Shown here piece after piece: positions 1 through 10,397 of a DNA stretch of 64,000 nt (positions are counted from its first letter, which is position 1; each line of letters starts with the position of its first letter). Both the position numbers and the translations under genes were made by a program. Where the stretch lies: contig OY744523.1 of NCBI GenBank assembly GCA_963556195.1, positions 80,092,997-80,156,996 on the forward strand. The letters run 5' to 3'. The stretch is from Sepiola atlantica (Eukaryota > Mollusca > Cephalopoda > Sepiida > Sepiolidae). Under the pieces are notes generated by a model. It did not search any database, was not told the origin of the DNA, and saw only the letters and a list, made by a program, of their open reading frames with translations.

Positions 1-1078
1 TTCGTGTTCACCCTGGGACCTTATTCGGTCTGCATGGGCCAACACATTGTTTCCGTTTTCTCTATTTATTATAGCTGTATTGTGGTCTTTTTGCACGATA
101 AATTCTGTCCTTTCTGGATTTGATTCTTTGTTCTTTTTGTACCAGATATTTTCATTTGTAAAATATGACATAGTTAACGGAGCTTTAACTTGTTTTCTCA
201 TTAAAGCTGATGGGCTTTCTAATCTTCCCACATGTGGCATTGTTTGATAGCTTAAAAACAGCCTTGGTAGAAAAACTTCTATTTTTTCTTTTTGCTGAGA
301 ACATGTTTTTAGTCCCGTTTTTATGGTCTGCACCATTCTTTCCACCAACCCATTCGATTGAGGGTGATATGGCGGTGTCTTATACCGTTTACATCCTATT
401 TTTTCCAACCATAAATTAAGACCTTCTCTGGAGCATTGTCGTCAGATACCAGGGTTTTTGAGATACCCATTCTAGAGAATATGACCCTTAGTATCTATTT
501 TATAGTAGAACTTTTCTTGTCCAGCACACGGACTACTTCAGAAAAAAGAGTCTACTAATATTAATAAGAGTCCCACTCCAGAAATGTACGCATGATCCAT
601 ATGCACACGACTTCATGGCTCTATTTCTCTGGGCCATAAATGTAAAGTATTCTGTGTAAAATTTCTTAATTCTCTACATTTTTTGCATCTTTTAGTATAT
701 TCTTCGATATCTCGTGAATATTCCAGCTACCATGTTTCTAGTTTTATTTTTTTTGTGTGGCCGCTACTCCACATCATGTACACTTTTTGCCACCAAATTT
801 CTTTGTATTTCTGAGGGAATTACCAGATCTCCATTACCAATCACTCCATTTTTTATCGTTAATTTATGTCTTATTTCTTTGTAAGGGCTCTCTGCTGCTT
901 TAGAACAATTTCCCCAAATATTTTTTCTTATTCTCGATGTTATCCTACTTAATAATGGTTCATGTCTAGTTTCTAAAGATAAAACATTAGTCTCTACCCA
1001 ATGTAAGAATGTATCTTCAAAATTCTTCTTCTGTTTTATCTTTTGACTCCTTGTAAAATTGCGACCTTGATAGTGCAT
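1..1078 (-). pseudogene. Integrase region of the Mag-like gypsy element, partial
   Basis: The minus-strand frame at 764-1078 holds the linker between RNase H and integrase. Between about 420 and 20 the same strand encodes PYHPQSNGLVERMVQTIK, the conserved segment containing the last catalytic glutamate of retroviral-type integrases. Further towards base 1 the frame continues into the C-terminal part (HADRIRSQGEHE). The zinc-binding part and first catalytic residues lie in a broken stretch around 480-760. The protein would insert the cDNA into the genome; this copy is inactive. Confidence 0.7.
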
Positions 1079-2594
1079 CTACGTGTGGAATTGAATTTCC
1101 TTTGACATATCAAAGTCAAATGCCATTAACTTTATTGCCCACCTTAATATGCTCGATGTCATAACTTTGGATAATTCTTTTCTTGGATTGAATATAAATT
1201 CCAATGGTCTAAGAGAAATTTTTCCAATTAGAAATTGTCTAGTCCTGGTGGTGCACCATACAATGGTCAATGCTTCTTTCTCTATATTTGAATAATTAAA
1301 TCCAGTGTTCATTAGTCTTCTTGATAAATACATTATCGGATGTCCTTCTTGTGATAATATTCCAGATATCGAATGTTCACTTGCATCTGTGGTTAACGTA
1401 ATGTCCTTTTTGGGATCAAAAACTTTTACTACTGGTTTCTTTGCCATAACTAATTTTAATCTCTCAAAAGCTTTTTGTTGTTTTTCTGACCAAATAAATT
1501 CAACATTCTTTTTTCTTAAATTTGCAAACGGTTCAGTCAGGTCTGTATATTTTGGTAAATATCGCCTGTAGAAATTGACCAATCCCCGAAAAGCTTCAAG
1601 TAAAAAATATCTATATTTTTAATATTTTTTCTATTAAAGCTTGATCTGGTGATATACCTTCTTTTGAAATGGAATACCCTAAAAATGATATATTACTACT
1701 ATTGTTTACGCAGTTTTTTCATTTATAGTCATTCCCGCATTTCTTAATTTGTTTAAGATGATATTTGTTTTTTAATTTCAATTTTATTATTTGCTCCTAT
1801 GCAAATATCGTCTTGGTAAAAGACCATGTTTTTTATATCTTCTCCTAAAACCTGTTCGATTGCCTTTTGAAATATGGCGCTTGCTGTTTTTATTCCATGT
1901 GGTATTCTTTTCCATTTTAGCAACCCTATTGGTGTATTTATCATTGTTACTTCTTATCATCTATTGGAATTTGATGGTAAGCCGTTTTCAAATCTATTTT
2001 TGTAAAAGTGCTCATTCCTGCCAGCGCGTGTAATGCAACCCTCCACATAAGGCATAGGATACGAATCCGAGCAAACTTTGTGGTTTACGCCTATTTTATA
2101 ATCTCCACATATACGTATGTCTCCGTCTGACTTTCTTAAAACTACAATGGGTGATGCCTACTTGCTACCTAAATGTTCAATAAGGTTTTGTTCAATTAAT
2201 TTTCTAGTTTTGTTATTACTAATGGCAGCAAATGTACTGGTAATTTTCGTGCTTCATAATAAGAGGGAGTAACATTTTCTTTTAATTTTAAACTAGCTTT
2301 GTAGTCTTTTAATTTTCCGTTTTTTTCTTTCATTTTGATCTCATTAATTAGTTTGGTAAAATTTATTTTAAGCAAATCGTTTCCAAGGAGTCCGTGGTTC
2401 TTTTTACAATTTGTGACAATTATAGGTATTACCTCGAATTTGTCTTTTAACTCTAAGAAACCTTCAAAATATCCTAAAGTTTTTATGACCGATCCATCAA
2501 ATTGGCAGAGTTGTACACTGCTCTTTCGTAAAGTCGGCTTTCCAATGCATTCCCATGAATTTTTTAGTATCCATTTGCATATCCAAATCGACAT
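1079..2594 (-). pseudogene. pol (protease remnant, RT, RNase H) of the Mag-like gypsy element
   Basis: At 2196-2594 the end of a retropepsin is visible (HGLLGNDLLK) followed by the approach to RT (PSYYEARKLPVHL). The protease core around the usual DTG seems deleted or scrambled. At 1753-1944 come the RT motifs PHGIKTASAIFQ and the catalytic FYQDD (usually YLDD). At 1079-1582 come the RT thumb (MVNFYRRYLPKY) and RNase H (TTDASEHSISG, NIEKEALTIVW). The blocks are in different frames separated by stops, so this is a decayed gene. Confidence 0.8.
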
Positions 2595-2609
2595 TGTTAA
2601 TTTTGACTT

Positions 2610-3455
2610 TTAATATAATATCTTTTGTTCAATTTTTTCAACATTCTTATTTTTGTTTTTTAATATAAAGACTTCGCTCTTGGTTTCATTTTCTTCAACT
2701 CTTTCGACGTTTTTCTTTTTGAACTTGCATACTGCTTGAAAATGGTTCATTCTTAAGCAACTTGTACAAGTTTTCCAAATGCTGGGCATTTTTCCCTTTT
2801 TTATTTCGTGTTCACATCCACAATACCAACATTCTTTCTTTTTTAACATGTCCGTATCAGCGACTATTTGTTCGCCGGGTTGACTTTTATGATCATTGTA
2901 TTTCTGTATTAATTCTTGTTGCTGTATAAAGTCAATGCAAGTATTTAAGGACATGTTTCCTATTTGTAGCTGTTCCATTATTTTATTCCTGTGTGACGCA
3001 TTGCACATCCCTTCAATTAATCTTAATTGAATTAAATCTTCTTCAATAGTCTGTTCTTTTTGTCCGAGTTTTTCAAGCTCACAATATTTACTTGCATTTC
3101 GTAGACGGTATAGAAATTTGATGATTGGTTTGTCAATTTCTTGTTTCATTGACATAAACTTTAATCTTTCTGCCACGACTAACCTTTTCTTAGGTCTCAT
3201 ATTTCTTTTTATGATCTAACTTATTCTTCCGAAAGTCAGATCTTCTAGGTTCATAGGATATACCATGGTTGCGACTTTCATGATGGCCTCACATCCAGCT
3301 GTAGCCCAAAATAAATCTGTTCTTTCATTTTCTCCTCCCATTTCTTTGTTGTCTTTTAACTTTTTAGTCTTTGCACACGCAGCGAAGCATCTTATCCACG
3401 TGTCCAAAAAATTGGGGTCCTCGAGAGACAATTGGGATCCTATCGGCGACGCCAT
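2610..3455 (-). pseudogene. gag of the Mag-like gypsy element (one in-frame stop)
   Basis: One minus-strand frame runs from ATG at 3455 to 2610, interrupted once by TAG at 3213-3215. The N-terminal part (MASPIGSQL...) overlaps the primer site; the middle has the helical character of a capsid. Near the C-terminus are paired Cys motifs, CWYCGC and then CTSCLRMNHFQAVCKF, the second being a CX2CX4HX4C-type zinc knuckle expected to bind RNA. Gag would form the cytoplasmic particle in which reverse transcription occurs. Family-level identity is firm; lineage is tentative. Confidence 0.75.
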
Positions 3456-3589
3456 TGTTGTGAAGTTGTAAATTTACCTATTCAATCGCTAGTGTACTTT
3501 CACTGCAAGCTATACTCAAGGAGAAACTTATATAGTAGTCTATTTCTACTTATGCGACTTATGCCTATCAATTAGTCAGTATCACCACA
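3456..3589 (-). repeat. Short 5' LTR of the Mag-like gypsy element
   Basis: On the minus strand the block begins TGTGGTGATACTGAC and ends CTTCACAACA, giving TG...CA ends over about 134 bp. It contains a TATATAAG box. One base after its end comes TGGCGTCGCCGATAGGAT, which resembles a primer-binding site for a serine tRNA (start TGGCG, internal GGAT). The partner LTR is outside the window, so the boundaries rest only on the end motifs and the primer site. Confidence 0.55.
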
Positions 3590-4500
3590 ATAAGAATAAT
3601 AAAGAATCCCTTTGTAACAGAAGTAGTAACTTTGTAGCAGACAATTTTGACGCGGGTGTTGGTGAGAAAAGGCCGCATTCTGGATGAAGAAGTTCTTTGC
3701 CCTGTAGATATCATGGATTGGTTGTGGAAAGAAGGATCCAGACCAAAATGGAATGAAATGTGGGGTAGGGGTGGGTGCATGTTCAACTGTCCTTATTTAT
3801 TGTGATATCATGGCTAACGACTGTAACCTTGTGATCCAGATATTTTGTAATTGTTGTGTGTCTTGGTTAATTAACGTATGCAAATCTGCTGTTTTAGGAA
3901 ATATTAATTAGGATTAGATTTTTATCATGTGTTATAATAATTAAACATATTAGTAGGTAAGATATGTTGTACAATTCGAGAGGGGGTGAAACAAGATCTT
4001 GTGAGTTATATCACGGTGAGAGGTAAGTGACAACAGTCGGTCTCTCTTCCAGTCAAACACCAAATACGTGGGTCTCCTAGGTAACACTGCCCCCCCCCCC
4101 ATGCCCTAGGAGGAGGGGAGAGTATGAATAGCATGACAGTTTTAAGCAACAGTTCACAAAATGATTTACCCTGGCCTGGATTAAATTAAAGAAACCATAA
4201 TTATTTCGTTTGTTGTTAAGATCTCAGCAGACAACATCCTGATGAGCACATATTCCTGTCCAGACATGCACACTTTCACCCTCATAAATTGTCTGATACT
4301 CGTTCTTATTATGAGTGGAGTGCCAGACTATGTATATTAAAATGATGAAGCTGGGGCATACTACTAAAAATCACCCCTTAATATGTAACAAAAGTGATGT
4401 CCTGAGCCAGGATCGAGCGGTGAAAGTGGCCCCCGACTTGCTTCGTCCCCACCATAAAAGGATCCGTCTTTGCTTGGCTTGTAGTTTGAAAAGTGGGGAA
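3590..4500. other. Intergenic stretch without a recognised gene
   Basis: AT-rich DNA with a C10 run near 4090 and no long open frame. Nothing here resembles the neighbouring elements. It may be old decayed repeat. Confidence 0.4.
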
Positions 4501-4612
4501 ATGTCAAGCAAAGAGGTTGCTAGCAAGGATCGAACTCACGACCTATAAGAAACGGCGCAACTGGTTGTTGCACTGAAGTGGGCAAGTCCATCTTGATAAG
4601 AAGAGTATGAAC
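4500..4612 (-). repeat. tRNA-like segment, possible SINE head
   Basis: On the minus strand GTGAGTTCGATCC matches a Pol III B box (GGTTCGANTCC type). Upstream of it GCAACAACCAGTTGC forms a perfect 5-bp D-arm-like stem. No complete tRNA cloverleaf can be drawn, and no second copy was found in the window, so a tRNA-derived SINE head is more likely than a tRNA gene. Confidence 0.3.
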
Positions 4613-5615
4613 CGGAATTGTCTGTGTTCTCATTGGTCAAAAGGAATTGACTGAGATCATTTAATCTCTGACATCTGTTGACTTGGGGAGACAAAGAAAA
4701 AAGGAGAAAAGAGAGAAGTGAGAGACAACGTCGAGTTATTTGTGAGCCGCATTATTTTTTTATTGAAGCATCAGAGAGATCGTTGGTTTCATCCAGTGGA
4801 ACGGAGCTTTGAAGTCCGAATGATAGACTTTCAAATCCCCTCTTTCAAGGCATCATGTATCTAGATATTTGTTCAGTACTTGGCTCCAAAACCTGCTGGC
4901 TCTGAGACATTTTCACCCCACCAGACTTCTCAGCATGGAGAACCTTTCTGATTCACCATCCGTTGAACTGCCAACCACACAATATAAGTATTTGATGAGT
5001 CTAGAAAGTAACCCTAATACAGAAGATGATTATTCATTATGCAGAGAGATTGTGCCACCACTCCAGAGTTCAGATCATGTGTCGGTGCCTCCAAAATTCT
5101 ATAGTTGGGGCTAAAATAAATATCCCTTTTCAATGGTGAGGGATGTCATAAATAAGACGTGTACTATGCAACTCCTTTACGCATTTGTATTCATTTATGG
5201 CCCCTTTCCCGGATTACGACAGTCAGCCATATATGTGCGATTCTAACTCTACTTGTCTTTTGCTGAATAAAGTTTGGATAAACTTATCTTGAGTCTTAGT
5301 CTTGATTCTATACAGGACCATTTCTCTTTCAGTCCGTCGAGCTGTTCTTTAACCGCAGTGCCACTGGATAATTTCTAATTCAGTCTGCTAAGCTGTCCTT
5401 CAACCATAGTGCAACCATTCTGTTTCAGTCCACCGAGCTATTTTCAGTGTGGCCTATGAAGGAGATAGGCATTTTGCACTCCCACATTACTGGCAGCTTG
5501 GATAGAATCAGCTGTGTTGCCAAGCTGGCTGAGATTTCTGGGTCTTTAGAGTCTTAGTTTAGATATCCAGGAGGCACTGCCAATTAAAATGATGCATGCC
5601 CTGAAAAGTTTATAA
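4612..5615. other. Unassigned region with a poly(A) signal and triplicated motif
   Basis: No gene is recognised. An open frame at 4869-5114 has no family resemblance. CTGAATAAAGTTTGGA near 5265 supplies an AATAAA signal. From about 5325 to 5455 a unit of 40-46 bp containing TTCAGTCYRCYRAGCTRT occurs three times with decay. Together these resemble the R/U5 end of an old LTR, but no partner LTR was found. Confidence 0.3.
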
Positions 5616-6241
5616 TAGCAATAGACATGAAAAAATTGAAATTGTTTAAAATATCTCAATAATGGCATACATAGAAATAGCTTGATGATCTACAGAAGAA
5701 TCTTTAAAAATTTTTAAAATCTGACTAAAAATAAGGAAGTTATGACTATTTCTGTGCACTGCATGATTGGATAGTTTTACCTCGTGTTTCGTCCAAGACG
5801 ATCCATAATACAGGCCTGGCAAACATGCGGCTGGGGTCCACGACTGGGGGGGGGGGGATATGTGAAAGCCAAAATTACTACTAAATAATAATTACCGAGA
5901 AAAGTTTTCACATATTTTTTACACTACTTTTTCAGTAAAAATACTATATCTTTCTTAAAACACAAGATTAAGCAATGAAATTTACCATATAAGTGTATTG
6001 TTGTGCCACTGAAAATCTCCAGAAATTAATGGTTTCCAAATAATCTGCAGTAAATGCACAGCAATCTGCTGCAATACCTTAAAAATGCCACATATCCATT
6101 AAAAAAAAAGTTAGAGAACTCAAAGTTGAATTGTAATAAATTTTATATACAAGAAACTGAAATGTAATACTAGGACTGTCTTAAAATGAAGACATTACAA
6201 GATTTTCCAAATGCTTTCAGTCTTTCACATACTTTACTAAG
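5616..6241 (+). mobile_element. E1 TIR element, copy A (5' part)
   Basis: It begins TAGCAATAGACATGAAAAAA and is closely similar over about 600 bp to 38403-38905, where the same family is bounded by inverted TAGCAATACACAT ends. The copy has a local insertion around a G-run at about 5845. It is cut at 6237-6241 by the full-length gypsy element; the ctaag duplicated at 12558-12562 marks where this DNA resumes. No protein is recognised inside. Confidence 0.6.
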
Positions 6242-6825
6242 TGTTGTGGGGTACAAATCACCCCTATTGAAGAACTAATGGAAGCAACCATCTATAATAA
6301 ATACCATGGTTGCAAAGACTTAAACAGAGGACATTCCTATCATGTGAGAGTCCTCGTACCACGTGTGGTATCTGTTCTGATGGATACTACACCCCATAGA
6401 CCGGTGTTGTCTTGGCCTTCGGGGCATGATTCCGCCGGTCTATGGGTCTGTCCTGTGCAGTTCTAGGAGGTCCACCCTCCCAGGCTTTGCCTCTCCTCTT
6501 TGGGGAGGAGTAAGTTTATAGCTTACTGCCTGAGGCGCCCCTGCCGACGGGGCTGTCCAGACAATTTTTAATGACTAAAACGCTCACGTTCTCGGGCGCT
6601 GGCTTTTCAAATCCCACTTTCCGACCTTGTGTCACATACTCCTATAGTGGGTAGGTGTTAAATAAAGGACATTCCTATTCATGTTTTACCGCATGGTAGG
6701 AATCCGGTCATCTCCTACCACATTTAGTGGCGTTACTGTATTGCTATGAATAAATACATTGTATATTTTAACCTGTCACAATTTGTGGTTGTTATCTTTG
6801 TGACCCCTAGAATGGGTCTACAACA
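6242..6825 (+). repeat. 5' LTR of the full-length gypsy
   Basis: It begins TGTTGTGGGGTACAAATCAC and ends GGGTCTACAACA, giving TGTTG...CAACA ends. It matches 11969-12557 almost throughout. A C after the end, TGGCGACGAGAAATTTAG at 6827 is placed and composed like a primer-binding site; the tRNA is not identified. AATAAATACA near 6748 may serve as the polyadenylation signal. Confidence 0.92.
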
Positions 6826-7730
6826 CTGGCGACGAGAAATTTAGTAAAGAACATACGTGAGGATTTTGATTTTATACCAGTCACGAATACTGGCTACCAG
6901 GATTACTCAAGAAAGTTACGGGATCATTCGACAAAAAACTGAATAACGAAGATTCGGGCAAGGATTTACTTGAAAAAAAACAAAAAACGTCAAACAACAA
7001 AAGACGTCGTCAAAAAAAGTCTTATCTTGCTGTTGAAAAAAAAAAGCCACAAGAAGCCTAAACTACGAGTTAAAACGGAACTCATAAATGGCGTGGATTT
7101 ACGACAACTGAAAAAAAAAAAACGACTCAAAGTTTCAGTAAGTACAAAAAAAAAAATTGTTCGTTCTAAAAAGATTGTCTTAAAAAGACATTAGCATTGA
7201 AAAACAAAATTAAAAAGTTACGTCGGATTTTTCCGATTAAAATAAATTCTTCTCTGACTGACTGGCACGTTGAAAAAAAAAACACTTTCGACAAGCAGGT
7301 ACGACATAACACTTTGTGTTAATGAGAAAATATGATATTCTGTTACGCACTTAAAGCGGAAATGATGGCCAATATTTAAATAAATGCTATGAACTCGTTT
7401 TTTTTTTCACAAAAAAAACAACTAATTCTTTGTAAAAGAAAAAAAAAGTGTACGTTCAACAAGGATTTGAACTAAATACTTACACGTCACGAAAAGAAAA
7501 TTGAAGAAAAAAAAAAAAGGTCAAACTTTTTTCTGTATAAACACAAACGCTGAATTATTTTCTAGTGGAAAATTGCCACATAAGGAAAAAATAAATTAAG
7601 GAAATACTCGTCAATATAACCAGATACAAAAATTGTAAAAGTAATTTTTGTAGAGTTGGTACTATAGAAAAAGAATTGTTTTGTTTCTGAAAACGCTTTT
7701 TTGTCATATATAAAAAAAAAAAATTTTTAA
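6826..7730 (+). other. A-rich untranslated leader of the gypsy element
   Basis: About 900 bp between the primer site and gag, unusually rich in A-runs. A frame at 6970-7194 reads as a lysine-rich string (many KKK and KKKK) and is probably a by-product of the A-runs rather than a protein. The leader should hold packaging and dimerisation signals, but none can be pinned down by eye. Confidence 0.6.
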
Positions 7731-9319
7731 ATGGAGGATTTTTCAAAACAAACTTTGGAAATTATAAAACTTCAACAAAATCAACAATTAGAACTTGAAA
7801 AAAGGTTTCGAGAAGAACAATTGATAGTACAGAAACAAAATGACGAGAAGCAGTTAAGTTTAATGAAATACTTCGAGGAAAAACAGGGAAGAGAAAAGAA
7901 AGAAATGATGAAATACGCCGCGGAAGAAAAGAAAGAAATGAACAAACAAATATTGGAATTAAAATTTAGAGCATCAAAACCAATCAGATAAAAAAATGGA
8001 TTTGTTAACGCAAGTTTTAATAGAATAAGGACAACGGACAGGAAAACAGTACGGCTTTTTCGCAAAATGCGATCTGGTCAGCCATTGATACATTTCGCTA
8101 TGCTCCTGAGGAAGACCTAACGTTTGAAACATACTTCAGAAGATTTGAAGATTTATTCAAGATTGATTGTGGTTCATGGACGGATCAAAAGTAGGTTCGT
8201 TTATTACTACGGAAGTTGGGTGCATCCGAACATAACAAATTCGTGGATTATATTTTGCCAAGAAAAACCAACGAATTGTCGTTTGACGAGGCAGTCAAAC
8301 TGTTAATGGAGTTATACTGTCCAAAGACAAGCCTTTTCCATAAAAGATGGAAATGTATGAATATTACACATAAGGAAAATCAGGATTATACGACTTTTGC
8401 ATCTATAGTTAATAAAAACTGTGACGACTTCAAGTTGTCATCATTAACGGCAGATAATTTTAGATGCCTAATATTCACACAAGGTTTGATAGCCACAAAA
8501 GACGCCGATATAAGACGTCGTGCTCTAAATAAACTGGAATTAGAACCTGATTTAACGCTTCAGAAACTGGCTGAAGATTGTCAACGGTTCGTGGCAGTGA
8601 AACAAGATTCCCGAAACATAGAGGAAGCAGGTATCGCTCACATTAAAAAGGTACGCTCCAAAAATAAAGGACACTCACCCGCCAGCTATTACCAACCAAG
8701 AGGCAAAAAGAACCCTTCACAAAATTATCAGGATAGACAAAAGCCTAGGACCCCTTGTAGTAAATGTGGAGGACCTCATGGGTACAATGCATGTTGGTAC
8801 CATAAGAAAATAACGTGTGACCTATGCAAACGAGCAGGGCACAAGGCCTCATATTGCAGAGCAAAAGTAGGAAAAAAGAACTACATAAAAACTGCAAAAA
8901 GGGACCCTTCACCAACAGAGAACATAAGGAAATATGTTACGGTGAGAATCGGAAATAGAGAAGTAAATCTGCAACTCGATTCAGGGTCGGATATATCGAT
9001 TATAAATGTTCACACGTGGAAGAAATTAGGTAAGCCCACGATGATGAAGACGAATAAAATACCAAGATCGGTAACTGGTGAAAAGATACATTTTGAAGGT
9101 GAATTAATTATTAATGTTTCACTAAAAAGAAAGACAAAAAAGTTAAAAGTATTCGTTCTTAGGAACACATCAAATTTATTTGGATCTGACTGGATCCAAG
9201 AATTTGAATTATGGGACTCGCCAATGAGTGATTTTTGTCAAAAAGTGGAAAATTTAACGGCCGAAGCCGACAAACTAAAAAAAGATCTAAAAACATCTTT
9301 TCCAAGTGTTTTTTTCTGA
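7731..9319 (+). pseudogene. gag-protease of the full-length gypsy (damaged)
   Basis: Gag probably starts at ATG 7731 (MEDFSKQTLEIIK) with a Gln/Glu/Lys-rich coiled-coil stretch, closed by a stop at 7989-7991. The remainder resumes in another frame (motif FETYFRRFEDLFKID, about 8128-8172), meets TAG at 8192-8194 and is then open from 8195 to 9319. That part has a double zinc knuckle (CSKCGGPHGYNAC, CDLCKRAGHKASYC) and a retropepsin with active site LDSGSD near 8975. An extra T in the T7 run at 9309-9315 ends the frame; RT continues in the neighbouring one. Confidence 0.88.
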
Positions 9320-10397
9320 AAAGCTTGGATGCTGCACGAAAATAAAAGCGAGATTCGAATTGCTGGATGAAGCAAAACCAATATTCAAAAAACCACGTAG
9401 CGTACCGTTCGCTTCAAGAGAAAAAATTGAAGAAGAATTGGAAAGACTAGTTAACACAGGGATTTTGACCCATATTAACTATAGTGAGTGGGCAGCCCCC
9501 ATCGTATACATAAAAAAAAAATCAAAAGAAATCAGAGTATGCGCAGATTTCTCTACCGGATTGAATGCATCACTCAAGGACCACCACTATCCGTTACCAA
9601 ACCCAGAGGAAGTATTCGCTAAGTTAAATGGCGGAAAAATCTTTTCCAAAATAGACTTAAGCGAGGCGTATCTACAGATACCAGTAGAAGACGATAGTTC
9701 AAAACTTTTGTGTATCTCAACACACATAGGTCTTTTTAAATTCAATAGATTAGCATTTGGGATAAAAGTAGCACCTGCTATTTTCCAACAGATAATTGAC
9801 ACTTTGCTAAGCGGTTTGGATTTTTCAATAAGCTATCTGGACGATATTCTCATACGTAGTCAAAATGTTGAACAACATAGAGATCATGTATTTCAAGTGT
9901 TTGACAGAATAAAAGAATACGGCTTTACTTTGAAGGAGGCAAAATGTGAATTTTTTTTGGAACAAATAAAATACCTGGGTCATATATTAAATAAGGACGG
10001 GAGAAAACCCGACCCGGATAGGTCCACAGCAATAAAAGACATGCCAGAGCCTCAAAATGTAACTACATTGCAAAGTTTTTTAGGGCTCGTTAACTATTAT
10101 CAAACTTTTATTAAGAATATGCATAAATTGCGCGCACCTTTGAATGAACTATTAAAAAAGGACAAAAAATGGAACTGGACGCCAGAGTGCCAGTCGGCAT
10201 TTAAGCAGTTGGAAGATGTACTAACATCAGATTTATTTCTGATTCATTTCAATCCAGAACAAGAGATTATTGTCGCAACCGACGCAAGTGCTTATGGAAT
10301 AGGGGCATGCATTCTACATAAAATGCCGGATGGGTCTACTAAACCGATCGCCCATGCGTCGAGAACCTTACTGCCAGCCGAGAAGAATTATTCCTAA
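9306..10397 (+). CDS. Reverse transcriptase and start of RNase H of the full-length gypsy
   Basis: A 363-codon open frame. RT fingers start at about residue 25; EWAAPIV, CADFSTGLN and KIDLSEAYLQIPV are standard gypsy RT blocks, and the catalytic YLDD is at residues 177-180. RNase H begins with VATDASAYGIGA near residue 322. The frame stops at TAA 10395-10397, where relatives have a Gln codon before IEKEAL, so this is a C-to-T nonsense change in an otherwise continuous frame. The protein would copy element RNA into DNA inside gag particles. Confidence 0.93.
   Translation: MFFSEKLGCCTKIKARFELLDEAKPIFKKPRSVPFASREKIEEELERLVNTGILTHINYSEWAAPIVYIKKKSKEIRVCADFSTGLNASLKDHHYPLPNPEEVFAKLNGGKIFSKIDLSEAYLQIPVEDDSSKLLCISTHIGLFKFNRLAFGIKVAPAIFQQIIDTLLSGLDFSISYLDDILIRSQNVEQHRDHVFQVFDRIKEYGFTLKEAKCEFFLEQIKYLGHILNKDGRKPDPDRSTAIKDMPEPQNVTTLQSFLGLVNYYQTFIKNMHKLRAPLNELLKKDKKWNWTPECQSAFKQLEDVLTSDLFLIHFNPEQEIIVATDASAYGIGACILHKMPDGSTKPIAHASRTLLPAEKNYS

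Larger units (their letters stand above)
1..3589 (-). mobile_element. Ty3/gypsy retrotransposon, Mag-like, truncated by the window edge
   Basis: Read on the minus strand this segment runs LTR, primer site, gag, protease remnant, reverse transcriptase, RNase H, integrase, in the order used by Ty3/gypsy elements. The 3' end and 3' LTR lie beyond base 1. The frame is broken by stops and indels, so this copy cannot make a full polyprotein. The short LTR and the gag/pol style recall the Mag lineage; that placement is inference. The right edge is taken as the start of the LTR at 3589. Confidence 0.85.

Noticed and set aside
4315..5114. Small + strand ORFs as host exons
   Set aside because: No conserved motifs, and the region carries tRNA-like and LTR-like features.
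6970..7194. Lysine-rich 74-codon ORF in the gypsy leader
   Set aside because: Composition follows A-runs of the leader; no conserved motif.
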